Source: Ignisphaera aggregans DSM 17230 (GTDB lineage Archaea > Thermoproteota > Thermoprotei_A > Sulfolobales > Ignisphaeraceae). From it: DNA of 64,000 nt. Shown here piece by piece: positions 56,452 through 64,000 of this stretch. The position numbers and the translations under genes are program-made. The DNA is taken from the NCBI GenBank assembly GCA_000145985.1, contig CP002098.1, forward strand, positions 1 to 64,000. Direction: 5' to 3'. Numbering within the stretch: the stretch's first letter is position 1; every line of letters begins with the position of its first letter. Under the pieces are notes generated by a model. The model was not told the origin of the DNA and did no database searches. It was given only the letters and a program-made list of their open reading frames with translations.

Positions 56452-56955
56452 ATGGTTAAAGTTATAATTAGATATAGGAATGGAAAACTATATTTAGAGA
56501 AGGCATCTACGGACATCAAAAATAGATTTGGTTTATCTGAAGCAGGAGATGTAGATCCTATAATAGCGTTATATTTAGCCTATAGCTCAAATGCAAAAAT
56601 AATTGATAGCGAAAATAAAGAACTAGATCTAGATGCAATTATAAGGATATGTGAAGAAAACAATAGAGCTTTAGAAACTTTTTTCGTATTTCTAGATCTT
56701 GTAAAACGGGGTAAAAAGGTTAGACCAGGTATTCAGGGGAATGAGATTGTGATAGAGGATGAGAAGATTAGAATCTATGCTATCGATGAGAGTAGCAGAA
56801 TAAGTGTAAAAGATTTGTATACACTTGTTGATAGATCTATTAAGCAAGGGTATAGAGTCATTATAGCACTTGTAGATCTCTATGGCGATGTCACATATTA
56901 TGAAGTTAACAAGATGGATTTTCAAAAGATAGAAAAGAAAAGTGAGATCATATGA
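56452..56955 (+). CDS. tRNA-splicing endonuclease-like structural subunit
   Basis: 167 aa from the ATG at 56452 (GAGGAT just upstream; a longer frame opens at 56395). The C-terminal half matches the splicing endonuclease fold: FFVFLDLVKRGKKVRPG and ALVDLYGDVTYYEVNKM. The catalytic Tyr/His/Lys pattern is missing (no FGxxFxVY, no His), so this is probably the structural partner of a crenarchaeal two-subunit EndA. Three intron-containing tRNAs occur in this window. Overlaps hisS by four bases. Confidence 0.75.
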   Translation: MVKVIIRYRNGKLYLEKASTDIKNRFGLSEAGDVDPIIALYLAYSSNAKIIDSENKELDLDAIIRICEENNRALETFFVFLDLVKRGKKVRPGIQGNEIVIEDEKIRIYAIDESSRISVKDLYTLVDRSIKQGYRVIIALVDLYGDVTYYEVNKMDFQKIEKKSEII

Positions 56956-58241
56956 AGGAACTTATCGAGCCATTAAGAGGATTTAGGGACTATATACCTC
57001 CAGATAGCGATATAATTACATGGATATGTGATAGCTTTAAGATTATCGTTAAGAGATTTGGCTATAAGGAGATTAAGACACCCACATTAGAGAATTTCAA
57101 GCTGTTTGCCCTTAAATCTGGTGAAGAGATTAGAGAATCTATGTTTGTATTCAAGGATAAGGCAGAAAGGGAAGTAGCTTTAAGGCCTGAGGTTACACCG
57201 AGTGTTATTAGGGTATATCTAAGAGAACTGAGAAATATCCCTAAGCCATTAAGATTGTTCTACATAGCTAATGTATTTAGATACGATGAACCACAGTTTG
57301 GAAGATATAGAGAGTTTACGCAAGCTGGGGTAGAAATTCTTGGAGCTGATGGACTTAACTATGATGTTGAGCTTATAGAGATACTTGAGGAATTCTATGA
57401 TTCTATAGGTATTAAAGAAAGGATGTATAAGGTTAATAATGTAGCTATATTTAGAGAGCTTGCAAAAAGGGCAAGACTTAATGAAGATGAGATAGAGAGG
57501 ATGTTTCATTTTCTAGATAAGGGAAGGTTTAACGATGTTATAAATATATTTAAGGAGAAAGGAGCTGTGAAAGAGGCACAGGTTATAGAGTATCTATATA
57601 GAGAGAGACAAAGAGATATCACAGCTATTATCAATATGCTAGAGGGATACAATGAATACAAAGAGATTCAAAAACATGTAGAAACATTGATGAGGTATAT
57701 AGATATGGGTAAAGCAATAGGAGCTAAAATATATGTAGATCCTGCTTTTGCCCGTGGAATAGCATACTATACAGGGATAATATTTGAGGTTATGGTTCCA
57801 AATATGTCTATAAGTATAGCTGGTGGTGGTAGATATGACAATCTAACAACAGTATATGGTGGAGAAGAACTTAGTTCTACAGGTTTTGCTATAGGTGTTG
57901 AAAGAACATTTCTAGCTCTTAGAAATAATATAGAGATAGATCTTGGCTATCCAAAAACATTAGTACTACTTTTATCGAATGATATAGAGGGTTTTACTAA
58001 GATGTATAACGTTGTTAAGATGTTGAGAAGGCAGGGAATTTCAATACAATTTGAAGTCTTAGAATCTGCACAGAGATTGAGTAGATGGCTAGAATATGCG
58101 TCTAAGCAAGGATTTAATTATGTTATTATAGTTGGTAGAAAAGAGATGGAGAAAAATGTAGTAGTTATAAGGGATATGAAGAAATGGACTCAGGAGGAAG
58201 TACCCTTAGATATGTTAAGAGAATTCCTGGTGAAAAAATGA
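56952..58241 (+). CDS. hisS: Histidyl-tRNA synthetase
   Basis: A 429-aa class II synthetase: motif 1-like GFRDYIPP start, ALRPEVTPSVIRVY (motif 2 region), FRYDEPQFGRYREFTQ (about 107-122), RGIAYYTGIIFEV, GGGRYDNL and GFAIGVERTFLAL (motif 3). It lies four bases into the endonuclease-like gene and overlaps dys by four bases (ATGA). Confidence 0.95.
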   Translation: MKELIEPLRGFRDYIPPDSDIITWICDSFKIIVKRFGYKEIKTPTLENFKLFALKSGEEIRESMFVFKDKAEREVALRPEVTPSVIRVYLRELRNIPKPLRLFYIANVFRYDEPQFGRYREFTQAGVEILGADGLNYDVELIEILEEFYDSIGIKERMYKVNNVAIFRELAKRARLNEDEIERMFHFLDKGRFNDVINIFKEKGAVKEAQVIEYLYRERQRDITAIINMLEGYNEYKEIQKHVETLMRYIDMGKAIGAKIYVDPAFARGIAYYTGIIFEVMVPNMSISIAGGGRYDNLTTVYGGEELSSTGFAIGVERTFLALRNNIEIDLGYPKTLVLLLSNDIEGFTKMYNVVKMLRRQGISIQFEVLESAQRLSRWLEYASKQGFNYVIIVGRKEMEKNVVVIRDMKKWTQEEVPLDMLREFLVKK

Positions 58242-59167
58242 TGGAGAGCGTAAAGGATGTAAAACTCTATAGGGGTATGGACATAGAGAAGCTTATAGAG
58301 ATCTATAAGGATATCCATGGCTTTATGGCATCCCATCTATATGAAGCTATTGAGATAGTGAGAGAGATAAAAAAATCTTGTGATGTGAGAATAATTTCAT
58401 TTACAGGTAATATAGTCTCTACAGGTGTTAGAGGTATTATAGCTCAGTTACTCAAGGAAAAGATATTCAATGTTGTTATAACGACATGCGGCACTCTTGA
58501 TCATGATATTGCTAGAAGTTATGGAGGTAGATATCTGAAGGGATTTTTCGATGCTAATGATATTGAACTTCATAGGGAGGGTATTCATAGGCTTGGAAAT
58601 ATATTTATTCCTATAGATAGTTATGGACCTATAATAGAGAGTGTTGTTAGGAAGGTTCTCCAAGAGCTCTTGGATACTTATGGAAAGGATATATCGTGGG
58701 GTATTAGAGAGATAATATCTGAAATTGGCAAAAGAATAGATGATGAAAACTCTATACTTAGATCCGCATATATGTCTAATATACCAATATATGTTCCAGG
58801 GTTTCTAGATGGAGCTTTTGGTACAGCATTGTATATGTTTACACAGTTCAATCCTATAAAGATAGATGTATTCAAGGATCAGAAAGAACTTTCAGATATA
58901 GTATTTGGAGCTAAGTGTATAGGTGCTTTAATTCTTGGTGGAGGAATAAGTAAGCATCATACGCTTTGGTGGGCGCAATTTCATGGGGGGTTAGACTATG
59001 CTGTATATGTTACAACAGCTACAGAGTGGGATGGATCACTAAGTGGTGCAAGACCTAGAGAGGCTATTAGTTGGGGTAAGATTAAGGAGGTAGCTAGGAA
59101 TGTTGTTGTATATGCTGATGTAACACTTGTTTTACCGCTAATAGCATATGCAGCTCTATATATGTAG
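58238..59167 (+). CDS. dys: Deoxyhypusine synthase
   Basis: Transfers the aminobutyl group of spermidine to aIF5A. From the ATG at 58238, overlapping the hisS stop as ATGA, the protein has 309 aa. Motifs: SFTGNIVSTGVRG, TTCGTLDHDIAR, and the catalytic-Lys loop GGGISKHHTLWW. The extra 18 residues of the longer frame lie inside hisS and are unlikely. Confidence 0.94.
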   Translation: MMESVKDVKLYRGMDIEKLIEIYKDIHGFMASHLYEAIEIVREIKKSCDVRIISFTGNIVSTGVRGIIAQLLKEKIFNVVITTCGTLDHDIARSYGGRYLKGFFDANDIELHREGIHRLGNIFIPIDSYGPIIESVVRKVLQELLDTYGKDISWGIREIISEIGKRIDDENSILRSAYMSNIPIYVPGFLDGAFGTALYMFTQFNPIKIDVFKDQKELSDIVFGAKCIGALILGGGISKHHTLWWAQFHGGLDYAVYVTTATEWDGSLSGARPREAISWGKIKEVARNVVVYADVTLVLPLIAYAALYM

Positions 59168-59256
59168 ATACATTTTCAATTCTTACTATATAGATATTTA
59201 ATCATCTTGCTTATTAATTCGCCCAAAGATATTAGTATTATAGTAGTGAGTAGGGA

Positions 59257-60843
59257 ATGAGTGCAACGGCTGAGAAGTTCAGGAGTATTAGTCCGGCAGA
59301 GTTTTTCTATAGAAATAAGGAGATAGCTGGATTTGCAAATCCTGCAAGAGCTCTATACCAAGCTGTAAGAGAGCTTGTGGAGAATGCATTAGATGCTACA
59401 GATGCTCATGGAATACTGCCAAATATTGAGGTAAGTATTGAGAGGGATTCAGTAAAGCAGTATGTATATAGAATATCTGTAAAAGATAATGGCATAGGTA
59501 TACCTGAGAAATATATTCCTGAGGCATTTGGAAAAGTATTATTCAGTTCTAAGTATGTACTTAGACAAACTAGAGGATTATTTGGTCTAGGAGCAAAGAT
59601 GGTTATATTGTATGGCCAGATGACTGTGGGTGAACCAGCGGAGATAATTTCTGCCGCAATAAACTCTAGGAGGATATACTCATATAGAATAATGATAGAT
59701 GTTAGAGAAAATAAACCTATAATAGTTTCAAAAGGTGTATGGCCTAATAATACGGGATGGCATGGCACTATGGTTAAGGTTGCTATTGAGGGAGATTGGA
59801 GTAGGGCTAAGCAAAAGATCTTAGACTATATAAAGAGAACAGCAATCGTAACTCCATATGCTAATATAGTGTTTAAAACACCTGATGGTGAAATATATAC
59901 ATATTTAAGGGTTACAGAAACTATACCACCTCCACCAAGAGAAACAAAACCTCATCCTCATGGAGTTGATCTAGAACTCATAAAGACCATGATAAGCGAA
60001 ACAAAAGCTCAAAGACTTATAGACTTTATATCTGAGGAGTTTCAAGGCGTTGGAAATGTCATTGCAGAAAGATTTTTAACAAAATATGGTTTTGATCCAT
60101 CTAAGGATCCAAAGACACTTTCTAAAGAGGAGCTCGAGCTCTTGGTAAAGGCTTTAAAAGAGTTCAACGAATTTAGAAAGCCTAGAGCAGATCACTTATC
60201 TCCGATAGGTGCAGAGCTCATAAAGATAGGCTTGAATAGCATTCTAAAGCCGGAGTTTGTTGATGCAGTTACAAGAAAACCTGTAGTATATGAAGGACAT
60301 TCAATAATTGTTGAGGTAGGTATAGCATATGGTGGTTCTATACAGCCTAGCGAAGAGGTGGTACTTCTTAGATATGCTAATAAGATTCCTCTTCTATATG
60401 ACGAGAAAAGCGATGTTGCTTGGAAAGTAGTTTCAGAGAATATAGATTGGAGTTATTATGGTATAGTATTTCCTGCACCACTAGCTATATTGGTGCATAT
60501 TTGTGGAACAAAAATACCCTATAAAGGTGTTGGTAAGGAGAGTATTGCTGAGGTTCCTGTGATAGAGAAGGAGATTGAGGAAGGTGTTAGACAGGTTGCA
60601 AGATCATTAAAGCTATATTTAGCTAGGAAACAAAAGGAGGAGGAGATGATGAGAAAGGCAGTAACAATAATTAAATATGTACCAGAGGTAGCAAGAAATC
60701 TAGCAGTATTATCTAAGGCTAACCCTGTAAGAATTGATGAGAAAGAATTAGAGATGAAAATATTTGAATTGGTTAAGCATAAGTATGGTGAATATCTCAA
60801 CAACATATCTTCTCCATATGATATTGTAATAGGAATTGAATAG
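59257..60843 (+). CDS. top6B: DNA topoisomerase VI subunit B
   Basis: The GHKL ATPase subunit of the type IIB topoisomerase (528 aa). ATP-site motifs: ELVENALDATD (about 46-56), VKDNGIGIP (75-83), GLFGLGAKM (about 108-116). An H2TH-like middle and the switch-lysine region follow; the gene is nine bases from top6A. Confidence 0.96.
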   Translation: MSATAEKFRSISPAEFFYRNKEIAGFANPARALYQAVRELVENALDATDAHGILPNIEVSIERDSVKQYVYRISVKDNGIGIPEKYIPEAFGKVLFSSKYVLRQTRGLFGLGAKMVILYGQMTVGEPAEIISAAINSRRIYSYRIMIDVRENKPIIVSKGVWPNNTGWHGTMVKVAIEGDWSRAKQKILDYIKRTAIVTPYANIVFKTPDGEIYTYLRVTETIPPPPRETKPHPHGVDLELIKTMISETKAQRLIDFISEEFQGVGNVIAERFLTKYGFDPSKDPKTLSKEELELLVKALKEFNEFRKPRADHLSPIGAELIKIGLNSILKPEFVDAVTRKPVVYEGHSIIVEVGIAYGGSIQPSEEVVLLRYANKIPLLYDEKSDVAWKVVSENIDWSYYGIVFPAPLAILVHICGTKIPYKGVGKESIAEVPVIEKEIEEGVRQVARSLKLYLARKQKEEEMMRKAVTIIKYVPEVARNLAVLSKANPVRIDEKELEMKIFELVKHKYGEYLNNISSPYDIVIGIE

Positions 60844-60852
60844 GTGATATAG

Positions 60853-62031
60853 ATGAGTGAAATAGAGAAAAAGCTAATGTCGTCAGTGGATATAAGGGCA
60901 AGGCAAATAGCTGCAAATAAGCTTAGGGAATCTTTTGAAAAGATTATTGAAGCTATAATGAAAGGAGAAGAACCTGTACTGGTAATACCTAAGAGAACAT
61001 TATCAAATACTATATATGATAGGGAGAGGGGTCTACTACTTTTAGGATCTGGCACATTTGAGAGAAGCTTCCTTGATGTTAAGGAAGCAAGAAAGTTTAT
61101 GCAAACAATATTAATGGCTAGGATAATATATGAGGCTTTAGTAAACAATGAGTATCCAACGATAAGAGATCTATACTATAGAGGTAAGCATAGTATAAGG
61201 TATAGAGATCATAGAAATAATATTGTCGAGGAGAATACATGGGATGAACAGAAGGAGAGTGATGCTGTTCTCAGGGATATAGAGGTTTATGTAAATCTTC
61301 TTAGAGAAGAGATGCTTATATTGAGTAAGGAGAAGGGGAAGGTTGTAGGTGATATGAGGATAAAATCGGGTGATGATATTATCGACCTGAGTAAAATGGG
61401 GCATGGAGCCTATGCTATAGAATCTACACCAGATCTCATAGAATTCATAGATGTTAATGCAGAATTTGTATTAGTTGTAGAGAAGGATGCTGTATTTCAA
61501 CAGCTTCATAGGGCAGGCTTCTGGAAGAGGTATAAGGCTATTCTTGTAACAAGTGCTGGACAACCAGATAGAGCTACGAGAAGATTTGTTAGAAGACTTA
61601 ATGAGGAGTTAAAACTTCCGGTGTATATATTAACGGATGCAGATCCCTATGGATGGTATATATATAGTGTTTTTAGGATAGGATCAATAACATTATCATA
61701 TGAATCCGAAAGATTGGCAACGCCAAGTGCTAAGTTTCTCGGTGTTAGTATGAGTGATATATTTGGTGATAAGACTACAGGTAAGAAGCCTTATCTTACT
61801 GAGTCGGAGAGGAAGAATTTCATAATTAAAGCGAAGAAGACTGATATAAAGAGAGCACAGGAGCTTTTAAACTATGAATGGTTTAAGACCGAGAAATGGA
61901 CTAGAGAGATAAACATGTTCTTAGAGAAACAAAGCAAATTAGAGATAGAAGCTCTAACAGGAAAGGGTCTCTACTTCCTTATGGATAACTATATACCTAC
62001 AAAAATAGAGACTAAAGACTTTATAGAGTAG
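60853..62031 (+). CDS. top6A: DNA topoisomerase VI subunit A
   Basis: The DNA-cleaving, Spo11-related subunit (392 aa). The catalytic Tyr is in RDLYYRGKH (about 102-110), and the Toprim metal residues are in VVEKDAVFQ and LTDADPYGW. It forms an operon with top6B. Confidence 0.96.
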   Translation: MSEIEKKLMSSVDIRARQIAANKLRESFEKIIEAIMKGEEPVLVIPKRTLSNTIYDRERGLLLLGSGTFERSFLDVKEARKFMQTILMARIIYEALVNNEYPTIRDLYYRGKHSIRYRDHRNNIVEENTWDEQKESDAVLRDIEVYVNLLREEMLILSKEKGKVVGDMRIKSGDDIIDLSKMGHGAYAIESTPDLIEFIDVNAEFVLVVEKDAVFQQLHRAGFWKRYKAILVTSAGQPDRATRRFVRRLNEELKLPVYILTDADPYGWYIYSVFRIGSITLSYESERLATPSAKFLGVSMSDIFGDKTTGKKPYLTESERKNFIIKAKKTDIKRAQELLNYEWFKTEKWTREINMFLEKQSKLEIEALTGKGLYFLMDNYIPTKIETKDFIE

Positions 62032-62086
62032 ACATAACAATGATTATTAAGAGTTATAAATGCTATACAAAACTACAGATATTGAA

Positions 62087-62178
62087 GCCGCCGTAGCTCA
62101 GCTTTGGGAGAGCGCCCGGCTGAAGAATATAAGAATTTAGATACCGGGAGGTCGGGGGTTCAAATCCCCCCGGCGGCA
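62087..62178 (+). tRNA. tRNA-Phe (GAA) with intron
   Basis: A plus-strand cloverleaf with loop CTGAAG-A. A 17-base intron (62126-62142) sits at 37/38. The wyosine at G37 is the substrate of Taw3 (23870). CCA is not encoded. Confidence 0.95.
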
Positions 62179-62217
62179 TCTAATACATTAAATTAAATAG
62201 TTAAAGAAAATATTGGA

Positions 62218-62321
62218 GCCGGGGTGGCCGAGAGGTCTAAGGCGGCGGGCTGCAGTGGTTTCCGGCTAATATCCGCTCGTTGAGACCCGTTAATTCCCGG
62301 GTTCGAATCCCGGCCCCGGCT
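62218..62321 (+). tRNA. tRNA-Cys (GCA) with intron
   Basis: A plus-strand cloverleaf with loop CTGCAG-A, anticodon GCA and discriminator T (usual for Cys). A 29-base intron (62256-62284) at 37/38 could mislead a reading as a class II tRNA, because the D arm resembles Leu/Ser. Confidence 0.92.
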
Positions 62322-62377
62322 CTAAGTTTCTAATAACCATTAGAACTTATTAGGCGGAATTATAATGCTCTTATACT

Positions 62378-62451
62378 GGGCCCGTCGTCTAGTCTGGTAG
62401 GACGCCGCCCTTACGAGGCGGAGGTCCGGGGTTCAAATCCCCGCGGGCCCA
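62378..62451 (+). tRNA. tRNA-Val (TAC)
   Basis: A plus-strand cloverleaf with loop CTTACGA, anticodon TAC. No intron. Third gene of a tRNA cluster with Phe and Cys. Confidence 0.96.
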
Positions 62452-62671
62452 TATATCGGCATCCTATTTTCAATTATATGGTCTATAGTTTATAGTTAAT
62501 GAGATATAGATTAAGAACTTTATATAGATGTATTTTAAAGATGTTAGAGTATGGTACTGTGTTTAAGGATCATTAACATAATTTTATGAGGTTCTACAAT
62601 TAGTTGAAGGCATGGAACTAATTATGAGAAATTTGCAAGGATATTCTGTAGTATTGACCTCTATTCCAATT

Positions 62672-63235
62672 CTATAGTATGTTAATAGATTTTAATCTAT
62701 TTCTTATATATGAAGCTTCATCACCAAATAAATTAATTGTATTGTTTAGAAGTGTTTGATCTAGTTTTAGCTCGTTTCTTTCTATAAGGTCCTTCATCAT
62801 TAGTAGTTCATCGATATCTTGATTTGATCCTCTTCTCGCCTTAAGTACAGCCCAACATTCAGGAGCTATGTAGTCTATTTCTTCGTTAGCTATAGTTTTT
62901 CTACGTTTACATAGTTCTAGAGCATCATATGGTATATAGAAATCTAGGATATTTTCATATAGCTCAATAGTTATATCTATATCATTTATGTTCATGATTA
63001 TGGATGGAGTTCCAAGTTCTGTTGTTCCAATACTCCATCCATTTTCATATGCTATTCTTCTAATTCTCTCTTCCTCTACTAATGGACTTAGACTTGTTAC
63101 AAAAAGATCTATATCTCCCTCAAGTCTTCTTTCGTTAAGTTCTAGATATATACATGTATTTCCAATTATTACTCCATCTATTCCAATTCTCCTAAGAAGT
63201 TTTATTGCTTTTGCTAAGTGATCTACTGTATACGT
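62672..63235 (-). CDS. Nucleotidyltransferase-fold protein with ACG start
   Basis: The frame is open from the L40e stop (63248) to 62672. The polymerase-beta-like motif GDIDLFV is followed by an alpha-helical region. No ATG, GTG or TTG codon precedes GDIDLFV; an ATG at 62995 would cut it off. ACG at 63235-63233, seven bases after a GGTG site, gives 187 residues beginning YTVDHLAKAIKLL, with the YTV in place after an initiator. It follows L40e on the same strand and in the same frame. Confidence 0.65.
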   Translation of the reverse strand, partial: TYTVDHLAKAIKLLRRIGIDGVIIGNTCIYLELNERRLEGDIDLFVTSLSPLVEEERIRRIAYENGWSIGTTELGTPSIIMNINDIDITIELYENILDFYIPYDALELCKRRKTIANEEIDYIAPECWAVLKARRGSNQDIDELLMMKDLIERNELKLDQTLLNNTINLFGDEASYIRNRLKSINIL

Positions 63236-63247
63236 AGATATACACCA

Positions 63248-63415
63248 CTACTTCTTCATTGCTAAAGTCTTCTTCTTTGGCCTAAGATTCGAACTTCTAC
63301 ATCTTCTACATCTTGTAGCCGTTGGGGGGTTAAGAGCACCACAGTTTCTACACACTTTCTTGTCGAGCACCCTCCTTTCTACAATTTTCATTAGCTCAGG
63401 GTCTGAGACAGGCAT
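63248..63415 (-). CDS. rpl40e: Ribosomal protein L40e
   Basis: A 55-aa zinc protein, [20 protein letters not shown], then [19 protein letters not shown] with four Cys. It ends in a basic tail and a TAG. The next gene on the minus strand follows in the same frame after 12 bases. Confidence 0.95.
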   Translation of the reverse strand: MPVSDPELMKIVERRVLDKKVCRNCGALNPPTATRCRRCRSSNLRPKKKTLAMKK

Positions 63416-63447
63416 AGCATAATACCTAACTATCTGTCTGAAGCATA

Positions 63448-63486
63448 GGCTTTATAAGCTAAAAAGAAATCTTAAATTTATAAGCT
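63448..63486. promoter_or_regulatory. Probable divergent TATA boxes
   Basis: TTTATAAG occurs at 63451-63458 and AATTTATAAG at 63475-63484, between divergent L40e (minus) and the NusA-like gene (plus). The spacing to each start suggests that the second element could serve either strand. Low certainty. Confidence 0.3.
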
Positions 63487-63558
63487 GAACGGCTTAGTTA
63501 TATTCACGAAAGAGATACTCAGCTATTCATGGCCAGAGTGCTGAGGAGGATTATAACA

Positions 63559-64000
63559 ATGAAGATACCCCTAGACACCATTTGTGTAAGGAGCGGAATA
63601 CTATGTCCGAGGTGTAAAAGACTAGTTGATAGTGGAACATATACAACAATAGATGTTGAGATAATGAAGGTTCTTTTAGAGCTAGAGGAGGATCCTAATA
63701 ACAAGTTTCTAAGAGAAGCTACATATATAAAGAGCTATTCAGTAGATTCTATGGTAATAGTTTTACTTGAACTAAGTAATACAGTACCACAATCTTTTCT
63801 TATAAGAATAGCAAGGATGATTAGTGAGAAAATGGGTATGAAAATAAGAGTTGTCAGATATTCACAAGATCAGAAGAGTATGATAGCACAACTCTTTGCA
63901 CCCGCGCGCATACAAGGAATTGACAGTGTTTGGCTACCTGATGGAGATGTCCAGTATATTATTAGAGTCTCTAGATACGATGCAAAATATCTACCACTAA
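63559..64000 (+). CDS. NusA-like KH/zinc protein (5' part, truncated by window end)
   Basis: From the ATG at 63559 behind GAGGAGGA the protein runs off the window after about 147 residues. It begins MKIPLDTICVRSGILCPRC with a Cys cluster (CVRSGILCPRC) and contains APARIQGIDSVWLPDGD and YIIRVSRYDA, as in a crenarchaeal NusA-like transcription-elongation family with KH folds. Another ATG at 63529 is in frame, but has no ribosome-binding site. Confidence 0.75.
   Translation, partial: MKIPLDTICVRSGILCPRCKRLVDSGTYTTIDVEIMKVLLELEEDPNNKFLREATYIKSYSVDSMVIVLLELSNTVPQSFLIRIARMISEKMGMKIRVVRYSQDQKSMIAQLFAPARIQGIDSVWLPDGDVQYIIRVSRYDAKYLPL

Noticed and set aside
62218-62321. tRNA-Leu or tRNA-Ser reading of the tRNA-Cys gene
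   Set aside because: The D arm suggests a class II tRNA, but there is no long variable arm, the discriminator is T and the spliced loop is CTGCAGA.
63233-63250. Pyrrolysine-type read-through of the L40e TAG
   Set aside because: TAG with an in-frame extension is present, but nothing in the window suggests pyrrolysine use, and the GGTG site before ACG fits separate initiation better.

Overview
The window is chromosomal DNA from an AT-rich, almost certainly thermophilic crenarchaeon. Markers are Orc1/Cdc6, TFB, PCNA, PriL, topoisomerase VI, an RPC34-like polymerase-associated protein, ether-lipid enzymes (G1P dehydrogenase, GGGP synthase), an S-layer/stalk gene pair, archaeal RNase P RNA and intron-containing tRNAs. 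Gene content and base composition resemble Desulfurococcales and relatives (Ignisphaera-like); that placement is inference. Genes are dense, often overlap by a few bases, and often start with TTG or GTG. I see no intact transposon, prophage or CRISPR array.

Layout. 0.2-0.6 kb: two candidate small RNAs and tRNA-Ala(CGC). 0.7-7.8 kb: Orc1/Cdc6, DUF99, AdoHcy hydrolase, UPF0200/UPF0201, RNase Z, Trm-G10, PRPP synthetase. 7.9-8.2 kb: a GC-rich, multi-hairpin segment without a gene. 8.3-13.5 kb: radical SAM protein, GPN GTPase, coiled-coil protein, DUF373 membrane protein, cis-prenyltransferase. 13.5-21.5 kb: S8e, SRP19, Gar1, a TFB with a broken zinc ribbon, RPC34-like protein, Trm1, THEP1 NTPase, an HTH regulator, fibrillarin, Nop5, S30e. 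21.9-31.6 kb: GatE, Taw3, PhoH-KH ATPase, a degenerate amidohydrolase, PriL, PCNA, a box C/D sRNA, a zinc-ribbon TFB-like protein, tRNA-His, a phosphoesterase, initiator tRNA. 31.7-34.4 kb: LSm, L37e, RtcA, NadM and a crenarchaeal unknown. 34.4-35.4 kb: pseudogene debris. 35.4-40.2 kb: S-layer protein and its membrane stalk. 40.2-50 kb: FKBP, a second box C/D sRNA, G1P dehydrogenase, proteasome beta, aCPSF1, a DUF357 nucleotidyltransferase, tRNA-Thr, Dph5, HD and YwgA-like proteins, tRNA-Ala(TGC), RpiA. 50-54 kb: tRNA-Val(CAC), Tsr3, an Lrp-type domain, TiaS, RNase P RNA, Sec61-beta. 54-62 kb: SWIM protein, GGGP synthase, MtnA, a tRNA-splicing endonuclease-like subunit, HisRS, deoxyhypusine synthase, topoisomerase VI B and A, and a tRNA-Phe/Cys/Val cluster. 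62.6-64 kb: a nucleotidyltransferase without a normal start codon, L40e, and a truncated NusA-like gene.

The unifying theme is RNA maturation and modification. Fibrillarin and Nop5 are encoded here together with at least two well-formed box C/D guide RNAs; one guide is predicted to target C34 of a CAU anticodon. Gar1, RNase P RNA, RNase Z, Trm1, Trm-G10, TiaS, Taw3, Tsr3, RtcA, LSm, aCPSF1 and an EndA-like subunit complete the set, and three tRNAs here carry canonical introns.

The most interesting observations are: two genes whose only plausible start is ACG (one directly behind L40e, in its frame); the structured GC-rich segments at 7.97-8.17 kb and 46.8-47.0 kb; the complementary pair of TFB-family proteins (one with a broken zinc ribbon, one with an intact ribbon but no obvious cyclin core); and the mosaic codon use of the S-layer gene.
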